Source: Marinobacter sp. es.042
Lineage (GTDB): Bacteria > Pseudomonadota > Gammaproteobacteria > Pseudomonadales > Oleiphilaceae
DNA: 64,000 bases
NCBI RefSeq assembly: GCF_900188315.1
Contig: NZ_LT897781.1
Span: 620,001-684,000 of the forward strand
Direction of reading: 5' to 3'
Positions 38,311-46,171 of the stretch are shown piece by piece. The notes beneath the pieces are model-generated. The model saw nothing but the letters and a program-made list of their open reading frames with translations. It ran no database searches and was not told the DNA's origin. The stretch's first letter is position 1, and each line of letters starts with the position of its first letter. The position numbers were made by a program, and so were the translations under genes.

Positions 38311-38418
38311 GGGCAGGATGGAGGCTCTCTCCGGAAAACGCTACGAGCACATCCATGTGGGCTTGACTGAAGCCATCCCTGGCTTCAGACATTTCCGGAA
38401 AGAGCCTCCATCCTGCCC
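38311..38418. repeat. Long intergenic hairpin element, copy A
   Basis: Outer arms 38311-38337 and 38392-38418 are 27 bases long with one mismatch. Between them lie two small hairpins: CACAT-CC-ATGTG (38348-38359) and the 22-base CTGAAGCCA-loop-TGGCTTCAG (38367-38388). The inner order and wording (GGGCT..G....GCCATCC.TGGC) match copy B at 42923-43035, while the outer arms differ in sequence but keep pairing. It sits between the divergent purE and 38527 genes. Confidence 0.88.
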
Positions 38419-38526
38419 CCCGACTCTTTGCAAGAGCATGTATTGGCAAGGCGTCATTTTTACCTGCGCCTAAGTACAGGTATTATCGATTCCTATTGTT
38501 TTAACCGTCCATAGTCAGGAGCTGTA

Positions 38527-39507
38527 ATGGAACCCATCCGTCCAGATGATGATGAGTTGAGGGCTGAACGACCGATTGGTAGTGCGGAGCCGAAAAAGGC
38601 AGCGGAAAGAAAGTCCAGGCCAGCGTCCGGAGGGAAAGGCGAATCGTCGACACCAACGAAGCCTCCCAAAGGTGGCAAGGGCGGTAACGGAAGTGGCGGC
38701 GGCAATGGTCGCGGTAGCTCGGCAATGCTGTGGCTGTTGTTGATTGTGCTGGCCGTTGCGGGCGGGGCTGGCTGGTACTCCCAGGAGCAGCGGGTTCAGG
38801 CGTTGGAAGGGCAGCTTGAGGAGGCGGATTACTGGGCGCGGCAGAGCAAGCTGGCGCTGGCGCGTTTTGAGGGGGAGCTTTCGGAAACAGGGGAGAACCT
38901 GCAGGAGCGGGGCGCTACTCTGGAGGAGCAGATCGCGGCGCACACGAAGCGTCTGGATACAGCAGACAGTGAGATCCGGAAACTCTGGGCCATTGCCAAT
39001 GAACGCAACAAGAAGCGCCTGGATGACCAGCAGGAACGAATTGCCGCGCTGGAATCCGGCCTTGCGGAGGGCAAGCAGGCCATTGGTTCGCTTGAGGCGT
39101 CGGTTGAAAAGGTCCGGTCCTCGCTTTCCGCCGATATTGCAGCCCTGAAACAACAAACGGAGACGTCCATTGCAGCGCTGCAGGATGCCAACCGGCAGGC
39201 AACGGATCAGTTGACCAAATTGAGCCAGCAGCTGGCGGATGTGGATCAGGTGATCGAGAGCCGAATTCGGCGTTTTGAGCAGGAGCAGAAGCTGGGAATC
39301 AGCGGCATGGAGGGTCGGATCTCGGCCCTGGAGCGGGAGACCGATGAGCTGGCCGATGATGGCCGAGTTCAGGCGCTCCGTAATGAGGTGGCCAGTCTCA
39401 AGCGCACGGTTGAGTCTATCGATGCCTCGCGGTCACAACTGACCTCCCGTCTGGTTCGGCTGTCTGAAGAGGTGAATCAGTTACAGAGCCAGATCAGCGG
39501 GGAGTAA
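38527..39507 (+). CDS. Single-pass membrane protein with long coiled coil
   Basis: A 326-aa protein of unknown function. Residues 1-65 are cytoplasmic, charged and then a Gly/Ser/Asn/Lys low-complexity linker. One membrane helix spans about 66-84 (SSAMLWLLLIVLAVAGGAGW). Residues 86-326 are a continuous heptad-type coiled coil, rich in Glu, Gln, Leu and Ala (VQALEGQLEEADYW to LVRLSEEVNQLQSQISG). The periplasmic coiled coil recalls cell-envelope scaffold proteins, but I recognise no family. A hairpin element lies upstream; the next gene, a lipoprotein, is 140 bases downstream on the same strand. Confidence 0.75.
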   Translation: MEPIRPDDDELRAERPIGSAEPKKAAERKSRPASGGKGESSTPTKPPKGGKGGNGSGGGNGRGSSAMLWLLLIVLAVAGGAGWYSQEQRVQALEGQLEEADYWARQSKLALARFEGELSETGENLQERGATLEEQIAAHTKRLDTADSEIRKLWAIANERNKKRLDDQQERIAALESGLAEGKQAIGSLEASVEKVRSSLSADIAALKQQTETSIAALQDANRQATDQLTKLSQQLADVDQVIESRIRRFEQEQKLGISGMEGRISALERETDELADDGRVQALRNEVASLKRTVESIDASRSQLTSRLVRLSEEVNQLQSQISGE

Positions 39508-39647
39508 TTGGCCAGTAGCGTGGTCCAGCAATCGGCATTTCGGGTTTTGTAACGGTTTGTAGCCATCCCTTGCGGTAGCTCTCATTTCTGTTTTTGTGCA
39601 GTTGTTAAGATCAGGCAACTCGCAATCAGGATGAAGAGTTACCAACA

Positions 39648-40520
39648 ATGAAAACCCGAGTGCCTTCCGTTTTTCTTGTTCCCCGGCTTCTGGCAGCGAT
39701 GTGGTTGTTGCTGGCGTTGCCGGGCTGTACGGTTTATCAGTCCATCGGCAAAAGCGTCGGGTCGTTCCTGCATCCGGTTTCCGGGCATGACTTCGTTCAT
39801 ATCGACAACGATAGCTGGGATCGTCGCAACGCGGTGCTGTACTTCTACAGGACACACTCCCAATGGGCGGCTGATGAAATTGAAGCGCCCAGTGTCTACA
39901 TAGATGACACCCACTATTTCAACATCCGTAACGACAGCTTCACCTGGCTGGAGGTAAGCCCCGGAGAGCGCCACATTGCCATGCGCCGACCTTTGCTTGG
40001 TCTGGAGGGCATGAACTCCTTCAGTCTTAGCCTGATCGCCGATGCCACGCTGGACGTTGAGCCAGGCCAGATCTATTACCTGCGTTATAACGAGCTTTCG
40101 GAACCGGGCCAACGGCATCCGGACCTGGATCCGGATCATCCGCTGACTCAGGGCGACCTCCAGCTGGTGACGCGGGAATATGCCATGCAGGCAGAGGAAA
40201 TTGTTTCCACCCGTTTTCTGAACAGTGATCTGTTGGCGCCAAACCACGCGGCTACCTCCATTGTGGAAGTGAACGAAGACCTGGATTACGAGAGGCAACT
40301 GGTGTTGCTCGAGGAGGAGCGTGAGCTCGAGATCGAGCGCCTGAAGCAGGAGGGCAAGTACGAATCTACGTCCTGGTTCTGGCCGTTCGGCGGTGGCCCA
40401 ACCGTGCCTCTTGAAGCCGATCGCAAGATTAAGAAGCTGGAGCAGGAATACGCGGAGTTGGAGATGGAACGGGAGCGCAGAGAAGAAGCAGAATACGGGG
40501 GCGGCTGGTGGATTTTCTGA
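39648..40520 (+). CDS. DUF2846-like lipoprotein with coiled-coil tail
   Basis: A 290-aa exported lipoprotein. The signal peptide ends in the lipobox LPGC with lipidated Cys27. Residues about 50-200 form a beta-rich domain (NAVLYFYRTHSQWAADEIEAPSVYIDDTHYFNIRNDSFTW, then GQIYYLRYNE) resembling DUF2846. The C-terminal part is a charged coiled coil (ERQLVLLEEERELEIERLKQEG, KIKKLEQEYAELEMERERREE) ending GGGWWIF. The family match is from pattern, not search. With the preceding coiled-coil membrane protein it could form an envelope pair, which is inference. Confidence 0.7.
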   Translation: MKTRVPSVFLVPRLLAAMWLLLALPGCTVYQSIGKSVGSFLHPVSGHDFVHIDNDSWDRRNAVLYFYRTHSQWAADEIEAPSVYIDDTHYFNIRNDSFTWLEVSPGERHIAMRRPLLGLEGMNSFSLSLIADATLDVEPGQIYYLRYNELSEPGQRHPDLDPDHPLTQGDLQLVTREYAMQAEEIVSTRFLNSDLLAPNHAATSIVEVNEDLDYERQLVLLEEERELEIERLKQEGKYESTSWFWPFGGGPTVPLEADRKIKKLEQEYAELEMERERREEAEYGGGWWIF

Positions 40521-40546
40521 GTGCTGACTACACTGATGGCAGGTGA

Positions 40547-40828
40547 ATGACTCGGGAAAATTTAAAAACAATGGCTCTCAAGGATTCTCTTAGACTCAGA
40601 TTCGAGAAACTGGCGGATGATGTCGTTCCCCAGTTGTTGGATAGCTGGGGTGACCTTCAGAAACGATTGGACGATCTGAATTGCTCTCTCGCTAATCGAG
40701 CGGTTCCCGAAGACAGGCGCAGCCGTGTCAGCGAACTTTCGCTCCAGGAAAAAGCGCAGAAGGCCGGACAGGATCGGCCGGTGCCGCGGGCTGAAAAAGC
40801 GACGCGCAAGACCGCTGCAAGAAAGTAG
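40547..40828 (+). CDS. Small hypothetical protein with Lys/Arg-rich tail
   Basis: Up to 93 aa from the ATG at 40547, or 85 aa from the ATG at 40571; neither has a clear ribosome-binding site at good spacing. The N-terminal half is amphipathic helix (LRLRFEKLADDVVPQLLDSWGDLQKRLDDLNCSLAN), the C-terminal third is basic and Ala-rich (EKATRKTAARK). Function unknown. The gene is 26 bases after the lipoprotein gene and before the tRNA cluster. Confidence 0.5.
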   Translation: MTRENLKTMALKDSLRLRFEKLADDVVPQLLDSWGDLQKRLDDLNCSLANRAVPEDRRSRVSELSLQEKAQKAGQDRPVPRAEKATRKTAARK

Positions 40829-40894
40829 GTTTGCTCAAAAACTGTACGCTTATGAATGGCTTGCAGGTTTTTTTATAAAATTCCGGGAAAATAT

Positions 40895-40922
40895 TTGACA
40901 CCGCCAGCCAAATGCTTAAAAT
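40895..40922 (+). promoter_or_regulatory. Sigma-70 promoter of the Val-Asp-Val tRNA cluster
   Basis: TTGACA, 16 bases, TAAAAT, followed by a GC-rich discriminator (GCGCCT) typical of stringently controlled stable-RNA promoters. About 60 bases separate it from the first tRNA. Confidence 0.88.
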
Positions 40923-40989
40923 GCGCCTCTCACTTGGTTGAGACAGCGCGGCTGCCAAGCAAGTGGGCGCCTTTGGAAGGCTTGAAAGT

Positions 40990-41065
40990 GGGTGGTTAGC
41001 TCAGCTGGGAGAGCATCGCCCTTACAAGGCGAGGGTCACTGGTTCGATCCCAGTACCACCCACCA
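40990..41065 (+). tRNA. tRNA-Val (UAC), copy 1
   Basis: A 76-base cloverleaf: acceptor GGGTGGT/ACCACCC, anticodon loop CTTACAA with anticodon TAC, T-arm GGTTCGATCC, encoded CCA. Confidence 0.97.
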
Positions 41066-41132
41066 CTTTCAAATGCATCACCGGATCACCCCATCCGGTT
41101 TCAGGTTCGGGCCCGAGGGTCAGAATTGATGC

Positions 41133-41209
41133 GGAGCGGTAGTTCAGTTGGTTAGAATACCGGCCTGTCACGCCGGGGGTCGCGGGTTCGAGTCCCGTCC
41201 GCTCCGCCA
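41133..41209 (+). tRNA. tRNA-Asp (GUC)
   Basis: A 77-base cloverleaf: acceptor GGAGCGG/CCGCTCC, anticodon loop CTGTCAC with anticodon GTC, T-arm GGTTCGAGTCC, discriminator G, encoded CCA. Confidence 0.97.
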
Positions 41210-41227
41210 TTTTTACGCAGTATCCCC

Positions 41228-41303
41228 GGGTGGTTAGCTCAGCTGGGAGAGCATCGCCCTTACAAGGCGAGGGTCACTGGTTCGATCCCAGTACCACCCA
41301 CCA
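41228..41303 (+). tRNA. tRNA-Val (UAC), copy 2
   Basis: Identical over its full 76 bases to copy 1 at 40990. The two flank tRNA-Asp in one transcript, so a local duplication is likely. Confidence 0.97.
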
Positions 41304-41311
41304 AAATTCCG

Positions 41312-41346
41312 AAAAGGGCCGATCCGAAAGGATCGGCCCTTTTTTT
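41312..41346 (+). terminator. Terminator of the tRNA cluster, bidirectional
   Basis: Stem AAAGGGCCGATCC / GGATCGGCCCTTT with loop GAAA and a T tract. In the reverse direction a CCCTTTTC tract follows, so it can also end the convergent fabG-type transcript whose stop overlaps it. Confidence 0.92.
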
Positions 41347-42751
41347 ATTTGCCAATCAGCGACTGGCCGCAGACTCTCACCACGTTGCCGTTCACTCCGC
41401 TGGACGCAGGACTGCAATACCAGGCGATGGCTTCCGCCACGTCAACGGGTTGCCCGCCTTGGGAAAGGCTGTTCATCCGGCGACCGGCCTCGCGGATGGT
41501 GACCGGCATGGCTGCGGTCATCTGGGTTTCGATAAAACCCGGGGCAACGGCGTTGATGGTTACGCCATTCTTCAGTTGCCGGGCCATGGCTTCCACGTAG
41601 CCGATCACGCCGCTCTTGGCAGTTGAGTAATTGGTTTGCCCGAAATTCCCGGCAATGCCGCTGATGGAGGAGATGCAGACGATGCGGCCGTTCTCTTTCA
41701 TCAGTTCTCGCTTGGCCAACTCTTCGTCGATCAATTCCTCGGCGGTCAGGTTTACGGCAATTGTCATATCCCAGAAGTGCTCGGGCATATTGCCAAGGGT
41801 TTTGTCCCGGGTGATCCCTGCGTTGTGAATGACCAGGTCCACTCCGCCAAAATGTTCATCGATGAAGTCGGCGATGAGCCTTGGCGCCTTTTCGTCAGTA
41901 ATATCGCAAGCCAGTGCCTTGCCGTTGATGGCAGATGTGACTCTTTGCAGATCCTCCATGGCAGGCGGAATATCAAGTCCGATAACCGTGGCGCCGTCTC
42001 TTGCAAGGGTTTCTGCAATAGCTGCGCCGATGCCGCGGGAGGCCCCGGTAACAAGGGCAACTTTTCCTGTCAGCGGAGCGACAGGATTGGTCGCAGGCGC
42101 CGAATCACTTTTGCCGATTCTGACCACCTGGCCAGACACGTAGGCAGAGCGTGCGGAGAGAAAGAACCGGACACTGGATTCCAGTTGCTGCTCGGCCCCC
42201 GGTGCCATCCATAGCAGGTTTGCGGTAGAACCTTTCTTTCCGATTTCCTTGCCGATGCTGCGAACAAAGCCTTCCAGGGCCTGTTGGGCAGCGGCCTGGG
42301 GCGCCTTTCTGCAAGTAGTGGGGTTTTGACCAATGACCAGTACCCGAGCGTTGCCGCCGAGTTTCTTGATGGTGGGGTGGAAAAAATCGTAAAGGGCCCG
42401 GAGGTCGTCGGGTCCTTTCAACCCGGTGGCGTCAAACACCAGGGCGGAAAATTTTTGATCGATTTCCGAATTAAGGTCCATGGGTCGGGCTTTGTTGCCG
42501 GCCTTGGACGAGTCTTTCAGTCGTTCATTCCCGCTGGCGTGGTGCAATGTGGCTGCACTGGCGCTGAGAGTGCTTCCGATTGCCGCGATGGCTTTGCCTC
42601 CGCCGGCTGCGCCTACAAGTACGTCGCCCTCGATAAACGGCTGATCGGTACGCTTGAGACGTTTCAGGGGCACGGGCGCTGGCAGGCCCAAGGATTGTGC
42701 GGCGGTTTTGCCAACCGGGGTGTTTACTATTCTAAGATAGAGGTCAGACAT
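41345..42751 (-). CDS. High-molecular-weight 3-oxoacyl-ACP reductase (FabG4 type)
   Basis: A 468-aa reductase, about twice the size of standard FabG. The N-terminal 215 residues are a degenerate Rossmann/flavodoxin-like domain (RVLVIGQNPTTCRKAPQAAAQQALEGFVRSIGKEIGKKGSTANLL). The C-terminal SDR domain has VTGASRGIG, HNAGITRDKTLGNM, the catalytic Ser in CISSISGIAGNFGQTNYSTAKSG with the YSTAK pair, and APGFIETQMT. It matches FabG4 of mycobacteria and its proteobacterial relatives, which reduce 3-oxoacyl-CoA/ACP with NADH. It is divergent from a thiolase gene, suggesting a shared fatty-acid module. Confidence 0.92.
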   Translation of the reverse strand: MSDLYLRIVNTPVGKTAAQSLGLPAPVPLKRLKRTDQPFIEGDVLVGAAGGGKAIAAIGSTLSASAATLHHASGNERLKDSSKAGNKARPMDLNSEIDQKFSALVFDATGLKGPDDLRALYDFFHPTIKKLGGNARVLVIGQNPTTCRKAPQAAAQQALEGFVRSIGKEIGKKGSTANLLWMAPGAEQQLESSVRFFLSARSAYVSGQVVRIGKSDSAPATNPVAPLTGKVALVTGASRGIGAAIAETLARDGATVIGLDIPPAMEDLQRVTSAINGKALACDITDEKAPRLIADFIDEHFGGVDLVIHNAGITRDKTLGNMPEHFWDMTIAVNLTAEELIDEELAKRELMKENGRIVCISSISGIAGNFGQTNYSTAKSGVIGYVEAMARQLKNGVTINAVAPGFIETQMTAAMPVTIREAGRRMNSLSQGGQPVDVAEAIAWYCSPASSGVNGNVVRVCGQSLIGK

Positions 42752-42922
42752 GGGGGCTTCCTTGTGTTTGCATTCGGGTTGCTGGATGCGAATCGTCCTA
42801 CAGGGTAAAGAATCGGATAGTTTTTGGATTGACTCAATGCCTGTAGGGTGTTGTCAGGGGTGCCAATGAGGCGTTTCCGGTTGTCGCTAAACTGTCGACA
42901 TTAACAACTCAACCTGGGTGCA

Positions 42923-43035
42923 GGGAACATTGGTGGAAGGCTTCCCAGAACACGCCCGTGAATACGTCCCTGTAGGGCTCGGTCGCGCCATCCTTGGCGC
43001 TCCACGGTTCTGGGAAGCCTTCCCCCAATGTTCCC
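42923..43035. repeat. Long intergenic hairpin element, copy B
   Basis: Outer arms 42923-42951 and 43007-43035 are 29 bases with one mismatch. Inside are CCCT-GT-AGGG (42968-42977) and GCGCCA-TCCT-TGGCGC (42985-43000). Core wording matches copy A at 38311, while the outer arms differ but still pair. It lies in the 316-base gap between the divergent reductase and thiolase genes and is nearly all that the gap holds. Confidence 0.88.
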
Positions 43036-43067
43036 CCTGACATCACGGTTACTTCAAAACGGATGAA

Positions 43068-44411
43068 ATGATCATGGCAGAAGCATCGAAAACTTCACGT
43101 AAGAAAACCGCTACTTCGAAAAAGACCAGCGCCGCCCCTTCGGCGATTCGTCGCGTTGCGGTGTTGGGTGGTAACCGGATTCCGTTCGCGCGGTCGAATA
43201 CGGTCTACAGCAAGATCAGTAACCAGGAGTTGCTGACGTCGGCGCTGCGAGGTCTGGTGGATCGTTATGGTCTGGAGGGCCAGCGGCTGGGTGAGGTGGC
43301 TGCCGGGGCGGTTATCAAGCATTCGCGGGACTTTAATCTGACCAGGGAGGCGGTCATGAGTTGTGGGCTGGCGCCGGAGACGCCGGCTTACGACATCCAG
43401 CAGGCCTGTGGCACGGGGCTGGAGGCGGCGATTCTGGTGGCCAACAAGATTGCCCTGGGTCAGATTGAATGTGGTATTGCCGGCGGAACCGACACCACGT
43501 CGGATGCACCGATTGGTGTGGGTGAGGGGCTTCGTGAGATTTTGCTGGATCTGAACCGGGCCAAGACCGCCGGGGATCGATTGAAAATTCTTGGGCGGTT
43601 TCGGCCCGGACATCTGAAGCCCGAGGTGCCTCAGAATGGCGAGCCTCGGACAGGAATGTCGATGGGCGAGCATGCACAGGTGACAGCGAAGGAGTGGGAT
43701 ATTGCCCGGGAAGATCAGGACAAGCTGGCCTGGGAGAGCCATCAGAAGCTGGCCAGGGCCTATGATGAGGGGTTCTTTAACGATTTGCTGACGCCGATGG
43801 CGGGGCTGGAGAAGGACAATATTCTGCGTTCGGATACCACGCTGGAGAAGCTGGCTACTCTCAAGCCGGTTTTTGATCGGGAAAACGGCACCATGACCGC
43901 GGCCAACAGCACCGCGTTGACGGACGGCGCCTCTTGCGTGTTGTTGGCCAGTGAGGAGTGGGCGAAGGCCAACAATCACGAGGTGAAAGCCTGGCTGACG
44001 TTTTCTGAAAATGCGGCGGTGGATTTTGTGGACAAGAAAGAGGGGCTGCTGATGGCACCTGCCTATGCAGTGCCCCGGATGCTGGAAAAAGCGGGACTGA
44101 CCCTTCAGGATTTCGATTTTTACGAAATTCATGAGGCTTTCGCTTCACAGGTCCTGAGTACCTTGAAGGCCTGGGAGGATCCGACCTTCTGCAAGGAGCG
44201 CCTGGGCCTGGACAAACCTCTGGGCAGCATTGACCGCGACAAGCTCAATGTAAAAGGCAGCAGCCTGGCAACCGGTCACCCCTTTGCGGCCACCGGTGCC
44301 CGAATTGTTGCGACTCTGGCCAAGTTGCTGGAGGAGAAGGGCAGCGGTCGAGGCCTGATTTCTATCTGTGCCGCGGGCGGACAGGGGGTTACGGCGATTC
44401 TGGAGAGATGA
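43068..44411 (+). CDS. Acetyl-CoA C-acyltransferase (FadI-like thiolase)
   Basis: A 447-aa thiolase, longer than the 390-aa standard because of a Lys/Ser/Thr-rich N-terminal extension (residues 1-27). The nucleophilic Cys is C114 in DIQQACGTGLEAA; the His of EIHEAFASQ and the block SLATGHPFAATGARIVATLA are present; the final catalytic motif is CAAGGQGV. It cleaves 3-oxoacyl-CoA or condenses acetyl-CoA. The residues around the active site are closest to FadI of the anaerobic-type beta-oxidation complex or to acetyl-CoA acetyltransferases. No FadJ partner is nearby; its neighbour is FabG4-type reductase on the opposite strand. Confidence 0.9.
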   Translation: MIMAEASKTSRKKTATSKKTSAAPSAIRRVAVLGGNRIPFARSNTVYSKISNQELLTSALRGLVDRYGLEGQRLGEVAAGAVIKHSRDFNLTREAVMSCGLAPETPAYDIQQACGTGLEAAILVANKIALGQIECGIAGGTDTTSDAPIGVGEGLREILLDLNRAKTAGDRLKILGRFRPGHLKPEVPQNGEPRTGMSMGEHAQVTAKEWDIAREDQDKLAWESHQKLARAYDEGFFNDLLTPMAGLEKDNILRSDTTLEKLATLKPVFDRENGTMTAANSTALTDGASCVLLASEEWAKANNHEVKAWLTFSENAAVDFVDKKEGLLMAPAYAVPRMLEKAGLTLQDFDFYEIHEAFASQVLSTLKAWEDPTFCKERLGLDKPLGSIDRDKLNVKGSSLATGHPFAATGARIVATLAKLLEEKGSGRGLISICAAGGQGVTAILER

Positions 44412-44436
44412 GTTTTCGGAAATCCGGAACTTTCCT

Positions 44437-44465
44437 TTGACAGTATCGATCACACCCCTTATCAT
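44437..44465 (+). promoter_or_regulatory. Sigma-70 promoter of the initiator tRNA gene
   Basis: TTGACA, 17 bases, TATCAT, followed by GCGCGCC, the GC-rich discriminator typical of tRNA promoters. It lies 45 bases upstream of the mature 5' end. Confidence 0.88.
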
Positions 44466-44510
44466 GCGCGCCACGTTGATCAGGGGTTCCCTGAGAAACA
44501 ACCAGTTTGA

Positions 44511-44587
<77 letters not shown>

Positions 44588-44592
44588 ATATG

Positions 44593-44620
44593 AAAAAGCC
44601 GGCCTAGAGCCGGCTTTTTT
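44593..44620 (+). terminator. Terminator after tRNA-fMet
   Basis: Stem AAAAAGCCGGC / GCCGGCTTTTT with loop CTAGA, 5 bases after the CCA end. It is symmetric, so it can also serve the convergent amidase gene. Confidence 0.92.
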
Positions 44621-44640
44621 CGTTTCTACTCTCACGATTG

Positions 44641-46164
44641 TCAGGGGCTCTCGGGCCTGAGAAATCCTGCCAGCCCGGCGTCTTCCAGTAGTCCCGCAAA
44701 CCCGATTGTGGTCAGGTCCATCCCCGGCGCACCAATCACCTGAACATTGAATGGCAGGCCTTCTTTCGTTCGTCCGATGGGGACGGAGGTGGCGGGTAGA
44801 CCCAGCAGGGTGGCGAAGGCGATCCAGCAGAACTGGTCCATGTAAGCCCTTGGCTGACCGGCGACGGTAATCCGGCGTTTGAAGACCGGATGGCTGTGGT
44901 CATGCCGGATGGCGGTGGTGGGTGTCACCGGCGTCAGCAGAACGTCCACTTCCTGAAATAACGATTCGATCTCGGCCCGCATCTTCTCGCGCATTTCGCT
45001 CCAGGCCATCCACTGGTAGACCGGCTGATTCACACCTCGTCCGTATTCACCGATAAATGGCGTCATCGGCCCCAGAAATTTGAGCCAGGGTTCCAGCCGG
45101 GCAATCCATTTCATCTGTCGGCGCTGGGAGGGCTTCAGCGAGGTGCTTAGCAGGGCCCCCAGCAGATTGAAATAAGCGGGGAGAATGTGTTCGAGGCTCA
45201 GCAATGGATGGCGGGCCTCAGTGACCAGTGCGCCCCGTTCAGACAATGCGTTGCCCAGGTTCTGATAACCCTCGGTCAGCTCCTGCTCTATCGGGCACAA
45301 GGGATCTTCCAGCCATAGGCCGACCCGGGCCTGATCGAGACTGTTTAATTCCGAGGGGGCCATTGCCAGGGACCAGCTGCGCTCTTCAGCTGGCCGGGGG
45401 CCGGCAATGACGCTCATCAGGAGTTCCAGGTCCCCGGCACTGCGCGCCATCGGGCCGCCCTCGACCAGATCCGGTCGGGACTGGGTTCCAGGTGGCCCCG
45501 GGATGTGACCCCGAAATGACACCAGCGAGCGGGTTGGTTTGTGGCCGAACACGCCACAAAAGTGCGCGGGTGTGCGAATGGAGCCGGCCAGGTCGCTGCC
45601 CACTTCAAGGGGTGTCATGCCTGCAGCCAGGGCGGCCGCAGCACCACCTGAGGAGCCACCGGGAGTGTGCGCCAGATTGTGGGGGTTGTTGGTTACCCCG
45701 AACAGTTTGTTGTAGCTCTGGAGATCGGTGGCGTAGATGGGCACATTGGTCTTGCCCAGAATAATGGCTCCGGCGTCTTCCAACCGCTGCACGACATCGG
45801 CGTGGCGGTTGGGTTTGTGATCCTTCAGGGGAGGGGCACCCGCGGTACAGGTCATGCCCGCCACTTCCAAGGTGTCTTTCAGGGTAAGGGGCAGGCCTTG
45901 CAAGGGGCCCCTTGCCGAGCTGGCTGCACGTTCCTCATCAGCCCTCCGGGCGCTGGCGAGAGCCTTTTGCTCGTCCAGGGTCACGACGGCATTGATGGTC
46001 GGATTATGCTCGCGGATTCTCTCCAACAAGGCCGTGGTTAGTGCCTCGCTGGTCAGGGTGCCGGCGTCAAGTTGTTTCAAGAGGTCATGGGCCGACTGAT
46101 AGTGCAGTGGCAATTGCGTTGCATCCATGGATGGTCTCATTGTTGTTGGTTTTAGAAGGCTCAT
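44641..46164 (-). CDS. Amidase signature family hydrolase
   Basis: A 507-aa enzyme from the ATG at 46164; ATGs at 46140 and 46128 are possible starts. The catalytic Ser-cisSer-Lys triad is visible: Lys in GLPLTLKDTLEVAGM near residue 95, Ser in HTPGGSSGGAAAALAAGMTPLEVGSDLAGSIRTPAHFCGVFGHKP near 170-195. A C-terminal QVIGAPGMD block is also typical. Members cleave amides, from glutaminyl-tRNA (GatA) to nitrile-derived and fatty amides. It is not GatA: no gatC/B and sequence details differ. It is 7 bases downstream of the voltage-sensor gene, so they form an operon. Confidence 0.88.
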   Translation of the reverse strand: MSLLKPTTMRPSMDATQLPLHYQSAHDLLKQLDAGTLTSEALTTALLERIREHNPTINAVVTLDEQKALASARRADEERAASSARGPLQGLPLTLKDTLEVAGMTCTAGAPPLKDHKPNRHADVVQRLEDAGAIILGKTNVPIYATDLQSYNKLFGVTNNPHNLAHTPGGSSGGAAAALAAGMTPLEVGSDLAGSIRTPAHFCGVFGHKPTRSLVSFRGHIPGPPGTQSRPDLVEGGPMARSAGDLELLMSVIAGPRPAEERSWSLAMAPSELNSLDQARVGLWLEDPLCPIEQELTEGYQNLGNALSERGALVTEARHPLLSLEHILPAYFNLLGALLSTSLKPSQRRQMKWIARLEPWLKFLGPMTPFIGEYGRGVNQPVYQWMAWSEMREKMRAEIESLFQEVDVLLTPVTPTTAIRHDHSHPVFKRRITVAGQPRAYMDQFCWIAFATLLGLPATSVPIGRTKEGLPFNVQVIGAPGMDLTTIGFAGLLEDAGLAGFLRPESP

Positions 46165-46171
46165 CAGTCGG

